This document shows, in pieces, positions 50,747 to 60,666 of a stretch of 64,000 nucleotides of DNA; position 1 is the first letter of the stretch; every line of letters starts with the position of its first letter. The notes under the pieces were generated by a model. The model saw only the letters and a list, made by a program, of their open reading frames with translations, searched no databases and was not told the DNA's origin. Source of the DNA: Christiangramia gaetbulicola (GTDB lineage Bacteria > Bacteroidota > Bacteroidia > Flavobacteriales > Flavobacteriaceae); contig NZ_QBKQ01000001.1 of assembly GCF_003054225.1 (NCBI RefSeq), positions 1,178,001 to 1,242,000 on the forward strand, given 5' to 3'. The position numbers were made by a program, and so were the translations under genes.

Positions 50747-50775
50747 TTAACAATTTGGTAACAGTAAATCCTTAA
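50747..50775. promoter_or_regulatory. Candidate Pho box upstream of the PiT permease gene
   Basis: TTAACAA (50747), TTTG, GTAACAG (50758), TAAA, then a weaker TCCTTAA (50769) repeat the 11-base pattern seen before the porin gene. Aligned, the two sites share TTAACnnTTTGGnAACAnTAA. Confidence 0.6.
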
Positions 50776-50813
50776 TTTGATTGGATACTTGCACCGCTTT
50801 TTAAACATAAAAA

Positions 50814-53057
50814 ATGGAAAATATTTATTTGTTGATGTTAGTAGCATTAGTGGTTCTTGCCATCGCCGATTTGGTGGTTGGAGTTAGTAATGATGCTGTA
50901 AACTTTTTGAACTCAGCTATTGGTTCCAAAGCGATCTCATTTAAGACCATTATGATCGTGGCCAGTCTGGGTATTTTCTTTGGAGCAGTATTCTCCAGCG
51001 GAATGATGGAAGTGGCGCGTAAAGGGATCTTTATGCCCGGCCAGTTCTACTTCGATGAGATCATGATCATTTTCATGGCCGTGATGATCACCGATATTCT
51101 CTTGCTGGACTTTTTCAATACCCTTGGGATGCCGACCTCTACAACGGTATCTATTGTATTTGAATTACTGGGTGCAGCCGTTGTTATGGCCTTAATAAAA
51201 ATAAGTGCTTCAGACACGCAAACGCTTTCAAACCTTGCTGGGTATATAAATACAGACAAAGCAGGTGAAATTATCTCGGGGATATTCCTCTCGGTAATCA
51301 TCGCCTTTACTATAGGTGCCCTTGTACAATGGCTCTCCAGGTTGGTTTTTTCATTTGAATATGAGAAGAAGGTTAAGAATTTCGGGGCCATCTTTGGTGG
51401 AGTTTGTTTGACCGCTATCGGGTATTTTATCTTCTTTAAAGGTTTAAAAGGAACCCCTTACTACGGAAGTTTTAAAGATATTCTTGCCAGCCAGTGGCTA
51501 ACTGTAGTTGGTGTTAGTTTTGTATTCTGGACCCTGTTCTCATGGTTGTTCATGAAAATATTCAAGAAAAGTATACTTATTATAGTTATCGCGATTGGAA
51601 CCTTTGGTCTTGCTCTGGCATTCTCTGGGAATGACCTGGTGAACTTCATCGGGGTACCAATGGCTGCATATCACTCTTACGAGGCATGGGCAGCATCTGG
51701 ACAGGCGGCGTCTTCTTTCTCTATGGAAGTTTTAAGAGAGAAAGTACCGGCAGAACCTATCCTGTTGTTCATCTCTGGAGGTATCATGGTTTTAACCTTG
51801 TGGTTCTCTAAAAAAGCAAGAAGCGTAGCAGAGACAGAAATTGGTCTTTCCAGACAGGGTCACGGAACAGAAAAGTTCGATCCTAATATGTTATCCAGAG
51901 CTGTAGTTGCAGGAAGTACAAAACTTGCCGACGGTTTAAGACATATATTACCAGTTGGTACAAAGAGAAGGATCAGCAAAAGCTTTGAGAAACCAGATGA
52001 TATCCTTGTAGGGGATAAAGCTGAAGAACAACCGGCTTTTGATATGATCAGGGCTTCTATAAACCTTACGGTTGCCGGAGTTCTTATCTCTATCGCAACT
52101 TCTTATAAATTACCATTATCTACAACCTATGTGACCTTTATGGTGGCTATGGGTACTTCGCTGGCAGATAAAGCCTGGGGAAGAGAAAGTGCAGTTTACA
52201 GAGTTGCAGGGGTGCTTAATGTGATTGGTGGATGGTTCTTTACGGCATTTAGCGCATTTACCGCAGCCGGGATCCTTACCTATATCATCTTCCTTGGGAA
52301 AGGACCTGCAATAGCAATTCTGTTATTAGTAGCTATTGGACTATTGGTGAGAAACTATATTTCTCATAAGAACAAGGCGATCGCGAAAGCAGATAAATCT
52401 GGTCTTAAAAAATCTGAAAGTAAGACCGTACAGGGAATTATCGCTGAAAGTGCAGATAATATCTCCAACGTGGTTTCAAGATCTAACAAGATCTATTCAG
52501 ATGTATTGACCGGTCTGGCCAAACAGGATAAGAAGAAGCTTAAGAAAAGTAAGAAAGGTGTAGATAAGCTTGAAGCTGAAATTGAAGATCTTCGTGATCA
52601 TATATTCTTCTTTATTAAAAGTCTTGATGAGACAAGCGTAAGAGGAAGTAGTTTCTATATCGCTATCCTTGGTCATCTTACAGATATAGCTCAGTCTTTA
52701 GAATATATCTCTAAAAAGAGTTACAAGCATATCAACAATAATCACAAGCCGCTTAGGTATAATCAAATCACCGATCTTAAAGAGGTAGATGATACTTTAA
52801 GTGATCTTCTTGGAAAGATCGACAGGATCTTTACCGATAAGAGGTTTGAATATATTAGTGATATTGTAGATTCTAAACCTGAAATGCTTAAGAGCATCAA
52901 TGATAAGATAGAAAAACAGGTTTCAAGAACAAGAACTGAAGAGTCAAGTCCTAAGAACACGACTTTATACTTCAATATTCTGCTAGAAACTAAAGAATTA
53001 ATGAACGCTATTATGAACCTTATGGAAGAGTATCATTCCAGTTATAAAAAGGTATAA
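50814..53057 (+). CDS. PiT family inorganic phosphate transporter fused to a PhoU-like domain
   Basis: A 747-residue inner-membrane protein. The N- and C-terminal PiT signatures are visible as GVSNDAVNFLNSAIGSKA (about 23-40) and GNDLVNFIGVPMAAY, with ten or more membrane helices and a second repeat (YKLPLSTTYVTFMVAMG). Residues from about 540 to the end form a soluble helical domain (IIAESADNISNVVSRS, KVDKLEAEIEDLRDHIFFFIKSL, YYSI-type helices) resembling PhoU/DUF47, which usually sits in a separate gene. It takes up phosphate with H+ or Na+; the fused domain probably gates it. Confidence 0.9.
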   Translation: MENIYLLMLVALVVLAIADLVVGVSNDAVNFLNSAIGSKAISFKTIMIVASLGIFFGAVFSSGMMEVARKGIFMPGQFYFDEIMIIFMAVMITDILLLDFFNTLGMPTSTTVSIVFELLGAAVVMALIKISASDTQTLSNLAGYINTDKAGEIISGIFLSVIIAFTIGALVQWLSRLVFSFEYEKKVKNFGAIFGGVCLTAIGYFIFFKGLKGTPYYGSFKDILASQWLTVVGVSFVFWTLFSWLFMKIFKKSILIIVIAIGTFGLALAFSGNDLVNFIGVPMAAYHSYEAWAASGQAASSFSMEVLREKVPAEPILLFISGGIMVLTLWFSKKARSVAETEIGLSRQGHGTEKFDPNMLSRAVVAGSTKLADGLRHILPVGTKRRISKSFEKPDDILVGDKAEEQPAFDMIRASINLTVAGVLISIATSYKLPLSTTYVTFMVAMGTSLADKAWGRESAVYRVAGVLNVIGGWFFTAFSAFTAAGILTYIIFLGKGPAIAILLLVAIGLLVRNYISHKNKAIAKADKSGLKKSESKTVQGIIAESADNISNVVSRSNKIYSDVLTGLAKQDKKKLKKSKKGVDKLEAEIEDLRDHIFFFIKSLDETSVRGSSFYIAILGHLTDIAQSLEYISKKSYKHINNNHKPLRYNQITDLKEVDDTLSDLLGKIDRIFTDKRFEYISDIVDSKPEMLKSINDKIEKQVSRTRTEESSPKNTTLYFNILLETKELMNAIMNLMEEYHSSYKKV

Positions 53058-53075
53058 TCAATAGTTTGAAATTTT

Positions 53076-53106
53076 AAAAAGCCACGTCATTTTGAAGTGG
53101 CTTTTT
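53076..53106. terminator. Bidirectional terminator after the PiT gene
   Basis: AAAAAGCCAC, an 11-base loop, then GTGGCTTTTT and further T. The minus-strand gene starts its stop codon right after it, so both strands may use it. Confidence 0.9.
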
Positions 53107-53553
53107 TTATAGAGCTATTTCAAATTTGAGATCTCTGGGGAAATAGCATTTCCGGTTATCACATGCCTGGTAAGTAAGCACACCTTTAAGTTTCTCTGTG
53201 GTTAATTTTTTTGAATCTAAAGGGCGTAATTGAACTTTTGCCTGAAATTCATGACTTATAACCTCATGGGGGATTTTGTCTAAATAAATAGTGTCATAAG
53301 CAGGAACAAGCAGTTGTTGAAGTGATATTGAAAATGCACTGGACGGCTCAAAAATTATTGAACTAGGAATTATATTTTCAGGAACATCTTTATCGCTTTG
53401 AATATGGTAGCCTGGCTCTATGCTGAACGAAATAATAACTTCGGTATAAGCGTCATTGATATTGATCTCGGTTAAGTCGTTATCAAGAGCGACAAAATCG
53501 GTTTGAAGCTGAAGAAAAAGAAATGTAATTAGTATTTGCTTAAAGAAGCTCAT
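53107..53553 (-). CDS. DsbD N-terminal-like secreted protein
   Basis: A 148-residue exported protein (signal FFKQILITFLFLQLQTDFVA). The body resembles the immunoglobulin-like N-terminal domain of DsbD/TlpA-linked proteins, ending with LTYQACDNRKCYFPRDLKFEI, whose CX4C pair probably shuttles electrons or binds metal. I use the downstream start MSFFKQ; a start 17 codons upstream lies inside the previous gene. It overlaps the thioredoxin-like gene by 14 bases, so the two form a thiol-redox pair. Confidence 0.78.
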   Translation of the reverse strand: MSFFKQILITFLFLQLQTDFVALDNDLTEININDAYTEVIISFSIEPGYHIQSDKDVPENIIPSSIIFEPSSAFSISLQQLLVPAYDTIYLDKIPHEVISHEFQAKVQLRPLDSKKLTTEKLKGVLTYQACDNRKCYFPRDLKFEIAL

Positions 53554-54130
53554 TGAGTTTTTCCTTAAGTGCCAGGAGTTCAGCGTCAAAATTTTTGGAA
53601 TCAAGGAGTGACATGAACCTGATCTTGCCTTCCTGATCTATGATAAGATTCGAAGCCAGCATTACCTCATCCCTGGATAGTTCCGGCAGAATTTTTTCCG
53701 GAGCGAAACTGGCGGCAACTTCTCCATCTGTATCCAGTAAAATAGGAAAAGACAGATCGTGTTTCTTTTTCAGTTGTTGTTCTACCAGCTCTTTAGGCTC
53801 TTTTACGTCGATGATCAATACTTCTACCCCCTTATCCTTATATTCCTGGTATAGTTTCTCCAGATGTGGAGCTTCCGCATTACAAAATGGGCACCAGGTA
53901 GTGGCAATATGTAATACCAGTATTTTATCCTTATAATCCTGCAACTGGACCATTTTGCCATCCAGATCTGGTAATTCAAAATCTGGCGCTTCTTTTTTGT
54001 AGTCTATTTCAGATGTTTCTGAAGAGTCTTTGTCAGTCTGAGCATAAATATTCTGTGAGATCCAGAAGCTGAATATCATGCTGAAAATTAATTTGAACAC
54101 CAGTCCCCGTTTTGTTCTTGCTAAACTCAT
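53540..54130 (-). CDS. TlpA-like periplasmic thioredoxin (AhpC/TSA family)
   Basis: A 196-residue exported thiol-disulfide protein: signal peptide (KLIFSMIFSFWISQNIYAQ), then a redoxin domain with APDFELPDLDGKMVQLQDYKDK, the active site TWCPFCNAEAPHL (CxxC) and the IIDQEGKIRF end. It probably reduces periplasmic disulfides or helps cytochrome c maturation. It overlaps the DsbD-like gene downstream by 14 bases. The 293 bases upstream hold a free-standing hairpin but no gene. Confidence 0.9.
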   Translation of the reverse strand: MSLARTKRGLVFKLIFSMIFSFWISQNIYAQTDKDSSETSEIDYKKEAPDFELPDLDGKMVQLQDYKDKILVLHIATTWCPFCNAEAPHLEKLYQEYKDKGVEVLIIDVKEPKELVEQQLKKKHDLSFPILLDTDGEVAASFAPEKILPELSRDEVMLASNLIIDQEGKIRFMSLLDSKNFDAELLALKEKLNELL

Positions 54131-54323
54131 AACGCCTTCTTTTAATTGGCGAGTCTACTGAAAAGCAGTGCTTTATAAATTTAATATTAAATGTCTTATT
54201 GATGAAATAAATAGGTGATAATGGTCTTGCCGGGAGCATTTTAACCAAAATTAACATTGTAAGCTTCCTACGCTGAAAAAACTCCGATTTATGGTCTTTT
54301 ATCGAGTTAATTGATGAGCTTGT

Positions 54324-54348
54324 AGAAAAACCAGTCTCAGGTTTTTCT
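54324..54348. terminator. Free-standing perfect hairpin in a gene-free gap
   Basis: AGAAAAACC, a 7-base loop, then GGTTTTTCT, a perfect 9-base-pair stem with its T-run inside the stem. It lies in the 293-base divergent gap between the thioredoxin gene and the lipoprotein gene, where neither neighbour needs a terminator. The rest of the gap shows nothing I can name. Confidence 0.45.
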
Positions 54349-54423
54349 GCGGGATTTAATAGGCATATTTTCGCGCCGCCCCAAAAATCTATTGCGATCT
54401 AGCCTATTATATCGAAAATAGAA

Positions 54424-54924
54424 ATGACATTATTAAAAAATGTATTCTCTGAATACAAATTTGCCCCAGCACTTTTTAATAGCCGTTTTTTCGGCCGAAT
54501 TATTAAGTTAAATTTACTTGTAGTCTTTTTCCTATCTTTTACAGGATGTAATCCCGTAGCCCTGGTCAATCCAGAAAGTTATGGAGATAAATGGGATAAC
54601 ACCTATATATGGTTTAAACCTGGAGATATGAATACGATCTTTATCTCAGATAGCGGAGATCCAAATACCGCTGAGCCCATTCCTAACGACAGTGAATTCC
54701 TTATAGAATGGAGTAAAAAAGACGAGGTATATGATCTAAAGATCACTTCCTATTATCAACAAATAGATTTTGCTTGGTTCACTGGTTATGATGCTGAAAA
54801 TCCTTCGGAAGAAATTCCATGGGTTCAGAATGGTAATACCATAGAATTGCAAAGCACAAAATTACTGGAACCAACTGATGGTGAGATGTACCAGATCTCC
54901 ATTTCCGAAGATCTGAAAGACTAA
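54424..54924 (+). CDS. Hypothetical lipoprotein
   Basis: A 166-residue protein with a long N-terminal region (SEYKFAPALFNSRFFGRIIK) before the hydrophobic core and lipobox LSFTGC (C42); an internal ATG is not available nearby, so the start is uncertain. The mature part is acidic and has several Trp/Tyr residues (WDNTYIWFKPGDMNTIFISD, YYQQIDFAWFTGYD), suggesting a small beta-sandwich. No family recognised. It lies 55 bases before the macrodomain gene on the same strand. Confidence 0.65.
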   Translation: MTLLKNVFSEYKFAPALFNSRFFGRIIKLNLLVVFFLSFTGCNPVALVNPESYGDKWDNTYIWFKPGDMNTIFISDSGDPNTAEPIPNDSEFLIEWSKKDEVYDLKITSYYQQIDFAWFTGYDAENPSEEIPWVQNGNTIELQSTKLLEPTDGEMYQISISEDLKD

Positions 54925-54979
54925 TAACCGATCTTATTTTTCCTTGTTTTGATTATTGCGTAAATTATACCTTAAAAGT

Positions 54980-55516
54980 ATGGTTTACAACGATCAGAAT
55001 ATTCAGTTAGAGGTCTCTAAAGGCGATATCACAGATCAGCCAGATCTCGATGTTGTAGTGAATGCAGCCAATGCCGAACTTGCTCCAGGCGGAGGGGTTG
55101 CGGGAGCAATACACCAAAAGGCCGGCCCAGGGCTTTATAAGGAATGTAAACCTCTTGCTCCAATATATCCCGGAGAAGCAGTACTCACCAACGCCTTTGA
55201 TCTTCCCAATAAAAAAATAATTCATTGCCTTGGTCCAGTATATGGTCGTGATAAACCCGAAAAGGAACTTCTGGCCTCTTGCTACAGGAATAGTTTGCGT
55301 CTAGCAGATAAGGAGCGATTAGAATCCATTGGGTTTCCCGGAATCTCCACAGGCATCTTTGGGTATCCTCCAGATCTAGCGGTAGAGGTTGTTTTTAATA
55401 CAGTTTTAGCAGAACTGCCGCAGCTCGAGCATCTTAAAAAGATTAAATTTGTTGTTTTCAACGATGAGGATCTCCGGCTTTATGAATCTAAACTGAAGGA
55501 GATCAGCGATAGCTAA
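54980..55516 (+). CDS. Macrodomain protein (ADP-ribose hydrolase/binding)
   Basis: A 178-residue macrodomain that binds ADP-ribose and in this MacroD-like class removes it from proteins or from O-acetyl-ADP-ribose. Family sequences are VSKGDIT, VVVNAANAELAPGGGVAGAIHQKAG, IHCLGP and the loop GFPGISTGIFGYPPDLA. I start at ATG (MVYNDQN) rather than a TTG eight codons upstream. It lies 14 bases before pncB, so it is in an operon with NAD salvage enzymes, which fits recycling of ADP-ribosylation products. Confidence 0.92.
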   Translation: MVYNDQNIQLEVSKGDITDQPDLDVVVNAANAELAPGGGVAGAIHQKAGPGLYKECKPLAPIYPGEAVLTNAFDLPNKKIIHCLGPVYGRDKPEKELLASCYRNSLRLADKERLESIGFPGISTGIFGYPPDLAVEVVFNTVLAELPQLEHLKKIKFVVFNDEDLRLYESKLKEISDS

Positions 55517-55530
55517 CCAATCAAATATCC

Positions 55531-56943
55531 ATGAATAATTTTTCTGCTACTTATACAGATCAGTACCAACTTTCCATGGCACAGGTCTACTTTAAAAAAG
55601 GACAAAAAGATCATAACGCGATATTCGACTATTACTTTAGAAAAATTCCCTATGATGGAGGTTACGCGATCTTCTCTGGACTGGAAAATCTGCTGGAAAT
55701 AATTTCAGAATTAAGATTCAACGAAAGTGATCTTGAATTTCTAAAAAAGCAGGGATTCGAAGATGACTTTTTAAAATATCTGCGGGATTTCCGTTTCAGA
55801 GGGAGGATCTATTCTGCCAGCGAAGGGGATGTGGTCTTTCCAACCCGGCCAGTGCTACAGGTAGAAGCGAAGATTATAGAAGCTCAGATCATAGAAACTA
55901 TTCTTTTGAACCTGCTTAATTTTCAAACCTTGATCGCTACAAAGGCCAGTAGGATAAGATTGGTTGCCGGTGATTCCACTTTGCTTGATTTCGGACTAAG
56001 AAGAGCTCAGGCAACTGGAGGATATTATGCTTCGCGCGCCGCGATTGTGGGTGGTTTTGATGGCACTAGTAATGTTGTTGCGGGTAAGAATTTTGATATC
56101 CCGGTTTCGGGAACCATGGCTCATTCCTTTATTCAGAGTTATGATGACGAACTCGAAGCTTTCCGTGATTTTGCTGAAGGAAGACCCGATGGTTGTGTGC
56201 TATTGGTAGACACCTATAATACTCTTAAAAGCGGAGTTCCTAATGCAATTAAGGTGGCCAAGGAAATGGAGAGCAGGGGTGAAAAATTGCTCGCCATCAG
56301 GCTTGATAGTGGCGACCTCTCGTATTTTGCTAAAGAAAGTCGGAAACTGCTGGATGAAGCCGGACTTGATTATGTAAAGATCGCGGCCTCGAATCAACTG
56401 GACGAACACGTCATTAAAAGTTTGCTGGAACAGCAGGCGCCTATAGATATTTTTGGAGTGGGAACCAATCTGGTTACCGGTGACCCAGATGGCGCCCTGG
56501 ACGGAGTATATAAACTGGCTTTTTCCAGTGATAAACCCAGGATCAAGATCTCTGAAAGTATCTTCAAGGTAACGCTTCCGCATAAAAAGCAGGTTTTCAG
56601 GATGAAAGATGATCATGGTAAATGTATTGGAGCAGATGCCATTGGATTATTTGAAGAAAATAAGATCACCGAGATGTTCCATCCTTTTGAACCTTATAAA
56701 TCCATGAACCTTGAAAAATTTCATCAGGAACCTATACTTAAAAAGGTGATGGAAAATGGTGAAATGCTTATAGATAAAAGGAGTCTGAAAGAGATCTCGG
56801 AATATAGTCTAAGCCGCCTCTCAGAATTACCTATAGAATATAAGCGATTTAATAACCCTCATATCTACAAAATCGGGATCAGCGAAAGGTTAAGAGATGA
56901 AAGGGAAAAACTTATTAGGTCTTCAAAGCAAAAATTGAAATGA
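55531..56943 (+). CDS. pncB: Nicotinate phosphoribosyltransferase
   Basis: Forms nicotinate mononucleotide from nicotinate, PRPP and ATP; part of NAD salvage. Typical segments are LLDFGLRRAQATGGYYASRAA (with the catalytic-loop region TMAHSFIQSYDDELEAF) and the binding block AIRLDSGDLSYFA. Length 470 is normal for this family. Its stop overlaps the pncA start by 4 bases (ATGA). Confidence 0.95.
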   Translation: MNNFSATYTDQYQLSMAQVYFKKGQKDHNAIFDYYFRKIPYDGGYAIFSGLENLLEIISELRFNESDLEFLKKQGFEDDFLKYLRDFRFRGRIYSASEGDVVFPTRPVLQVEAKIIEAQIIETILLNLLNFQTLIATKASRIRLVAGDSTLLDFGLRRAQATGGYYASRAAIVGGFDGTSNVVAGKNFDIPVSGTMAHSFIQSYDDELEAFRDFAEGRPDGCVLLVDTYNTLKSGVPNAIKVAKEMESRGEKLLAIRLDSGDLSYFAKESRKLLDEAGLDYVKIAASNQLDEHVIKSLLEQQAPIDIFGVGTNLVTGDPDGALDGVYKLAFSSDKPRIKISESIFKVTLPHKKQVFRMKDDHGKCIGADAIGLFEENKITEMFHPFEPYKSMNLEKFHQEPILKKVMENGEMLIDKRSLKEISEYSLSRLSELPIEYKRFNNPHIYKIGISERLRDEREKLIRSSKQKLK

Positions 56944-57554
56944 AAGCACTTATTCTTATAGATGTTCAGAACGATTTTATGCCGGGCGGCGCACTTGCCG
57001 TACCTCAGGGTGATGAAATTGTGCCTTTAATAAATCAACTCCAGGAAAAATTTGACCTTGTGATCGCTACACAGGACTGGCATCCTGCTGGCCACGCTAG
57101 TTTTGCTACTTCACACAAAGGCAAAAATGAATTCGAGGTAATTAAATTAGATGGATTGGACCAGGTGATGTGGCCAGAGCATTGTATACAGAATACCACG
57201 GGAGCAGAGTTTCATCCAGAACTAAATACTTCATGGATCGAGGCGATTTTCAGAAAAGGAACCGATAAAAAAATAGATAGTTACAGTGGTTTTTATGATA
57301 ATGCGCATTTGAAATCCACCGGTCTTACCGGATATCTCAAGGAAAAGAAAGTTGAAGAATTATATTTTGCCGGTCTGGCTGGAGAGTACTGTGTTTATTT
57401 TTCGATCATAGACGCATTGGGAGAAGGATTTAGATCTAATTTGATCGAAGATGCTACGAGGGCATTGAATAAAGATGATTATGAAAAGGCCAGGATAGAT
57501 ATTTTGAGAAAAGGAGGAAAGGTGATCAATTCTACTGAACTTCCTTCCAATTAA
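56940..57554 (+). CDS. pncA: Nicotinamidase
   Basis: Deamidates nicotinamide to nicotinate, feeding PncB. The triad is D8 (LIDVQNDF), K106 (FRKGTD) and C151 (LAGEYCVYF); the metal site is D46, H48 (QDWHPAGHASF) and H81 (PEHC). Length 204 is normal. It is the last gene of the macrodomain-pncB-pncA operon, and its end overlaps by four bases the end of the converging barrel-protein gene. Confidence 0.95.
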   Translation: MKALILIDVQNDFMPGGALAVPQGDEIVPLINQLQEKFDLVIATQDWHPAGHASFATSHKGKNEFEVIKLDGLDQVMWPEHCIQNTTGAEFHPELNTSWIEAIFRKGTDKKIDSYSGFYDNAHLKSTGLTGYLKEKKVEELYFAGLAGEYCVYFSIIDALGEGFRSNLIEDATRALNKDDYEKARIDILRKGGKVINSTELPSN

Positions 57555-58324
57555 TTAAGATATAGGATATATCCCAGGTTGAACCAGAGTACAAAATCAT
57601 TGAATTTATTCTGCGGTCCCTGAACGTCGAGCCCATCGATCTTATCTGAATCATAATAAAGAGCCCTGGCTTCAAGTTGCAGGTCGTTCTGCCTGCCCAG
57701 CCTGTACCTAACTCCGGCACTTCCGCTTATAGAAAAGGTGCTTCCACTTTCAAGGAAAATTCCATCTTCAAAGGTATTGAACAACACTTTCGGGTTGTCT
57801 AAAGGTCCAAGTTCTGAATAGGCATCGGGACTGTAATAAACATAATTTGCACCTAGGCTTATGAACGGAGCAAAAAGAACCGCAAAATCCCTTGCTTCTT
57901 TTATTCCGAAGAAATGATATTCCAGCGCCAGGCCACCTTGATACAGTTCGGTACTCCCATGCATTGCTCTTAGTTGCCTCCCGCCTTCAGTATTTTTGGA
58001 AGCTACAGGCCCAAAATGGTCTAAATTAGAACGCATATAGTCGATCTCGGCTCGAACTCTAAAGTGTTTTCTAAAGAATAGTTTCGTGGGTTTACAATTG
58101 CAATAGGGTTTGTAGGCCAGGTTCGCATAATATACGAGGCCTACTCCAAAGCCATCATTTTCAAGGTTGTTCCTAACATTCCATCTTTCGCCGTAATCTG
58201 TAAAGAAGCCAGCAGGACCGGTAATTACACCTACTTCATGGGAGACATATAATTGACCAAAACTCTTTCCCGACCAAAGCGAGAGAAGCAAAGTAATAAT
58301 AATTATTGCTCTGGTTTTAATCAT
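57551..58324 (-). CDS. Outer-membrane beta-barrel protein of unknown function
   Basis: A 257-residue exported protein (signal IIIITLLLSLWSGKSFGQ) with alternating strands and aromatic girdles, for example FRKHFRVRAEIDYMRSNLDHF, VLFAPFISLGANYVYYS and the C-terminal LQLEARALYYDS...LWFNLGYILYLN. This suggests a small barrel of the group annotated THC0290_0291 in Flavobacteriaceae (recalled, not compared). It is divergent from gdhA and converges on pncA. No substrate can be named. Confidence 0.72.
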   Translation of the reverse strand: MIKTRAIIIITLLLSLWSGKSFGQLYVSHEVGVITGPAGFFTDYGERWNVRNNLENDGFGVGLVYYANLAYKPYCNCKPTKLFFRKHFRVRAEIDYMRSNLDHFGPVASKNTEGGRQLRAMHGSTELYQGGLALEYHFFGIKEARDFAVLFAPFISLGANYVYYSPDAYSELGPLDNPKVLFNTFEDGIFLESGSTFSISGSAGVRYRLGRQNDLQLEARALYYDSDKIDGLDVQGPQNKFNDFVLWFNLGYILYLN

Positions 58325-58458
58325 GAGAGTTGACTAGCGGTATAGGCAAATATAGCAAAATACAATATCGGAAATTTATTTAAGCTGGCTAATATAGGGC
58401 TGTTTAATATAAAAGTTAATTTTATATCAAATGACAAAATGAAACTTTTAATCATTAA

Positions 58459-59868
<1,410 letters not shown>

Positions 59869-59893
59869 GAATCAAAAAATATATTATTGCCAG

Positions 59894-59920
59894 AAGCCGC
59901 TTTTTTAAAGCGGCTTTTTT
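59894..59920 (+). terminator. Terminator of gdhA
   Basis: AAGCCGCTTT, loop TTT, then AAAGCGGCTT and further T, a perfect 10-base-pair stem. Confidence 0.95.
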
Positions 59921-59946
59921 TATAAATTCACCCCAAATTTTCCTGA

Positions 59947-60666
59947 ATGCTCATCCAGACCAAAGCGATCATTATTAGTGCTTTAAAATATGGGGAGGCA
60001 GATCTGATAGTGAAAGCTTATACTTTATCTGATGGTCTGTGCACCTACATGCTGAAAGGGGTGCTTAAGTCTAAAAAAGGAAAATTCAAGGCTTCTATGT
60101 TTCAGAGTCTTACTCAGCTGGAGATCGTTGCAAATCATCGAGGCACCGGGAAAATGGAATATTTGAGAGAAGCGAAGGTGACAGGGAATTATCAAACCCT
60201 GCATACACATCCGGTTAAACAGGCTATGACCATGTTTTTGGCCGAAATGCTGCGGAATTCCATTCATGAAGAAGAGAATAATGAGCCTCTATTTAACTAT
60301 CTCGAATATAGTTTTCAGTTCCTGGACCTTACCGATAAATTCGCTAATTTTCATTTGTTATTTTTGCTGAATCTTACGCGATACCTGGGCTTTCAGCCGG
60401 AAATCGGGATGACCGATCTTCCTTTTTTCAATCTCCTGGATGGTGTTTTCCAGGAAATCCCAACGAATGATTATTGTATAGAAGGTAAAAATGTAGATTT
60501 GCTGAAAAGTCTCCTGGGCACCGATTTTGATGCCTTGCACCAAATAAAGATGAATCAGACTTCCCGCAACGAATTGCTTAATATGCTCTTGTTGTATTAC
60601 GAGCTGCATATCGAGGGATTTCGTAAACCAAAGTCTTTGAGCGTACTAAATGAAATTTTTGGCTAA
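59947..60666 (+). CDS. recO: DNA repair protein RecO
   Basis: Recombination mediator that helps RecA load on single-stranded DNA with RecR. The N-terminal OB fold shows TKAIIISALKYGEADLIVKAYT and GVLKSKKGKFKA; the rest is helical with FLAEMLRNSIHEEENN and LNLTRYLGFQPEI. The zinc-finger cysteines found in many RecO proteins are absent, as is usual in Bacteroidota. Length 239 is normal. The next gene starts immediately at the stop codon. Confidence 0.93.
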   Translation: MLIQTKAIIISALKYGEADLIVKAYTLSDGLCTYMLKGVLKSKKGKFKASMFQSLTQLEIVANHRGTGKMEYLREAKVTGNYQTLHTHPVKQAMTMFLAEMLRNSIHEEENNEPLFNYLEYSFQFLDLTDKFANFHLLFLLNLTRYLGFQPEIGMTDLPFFNLLDGVFQEIPTNDYCIEGKNVDLLKSLLGTDFDALHQIKMNQTSRNELLNMLLLYYELHIEGFRKPKSLSVLNEIFG

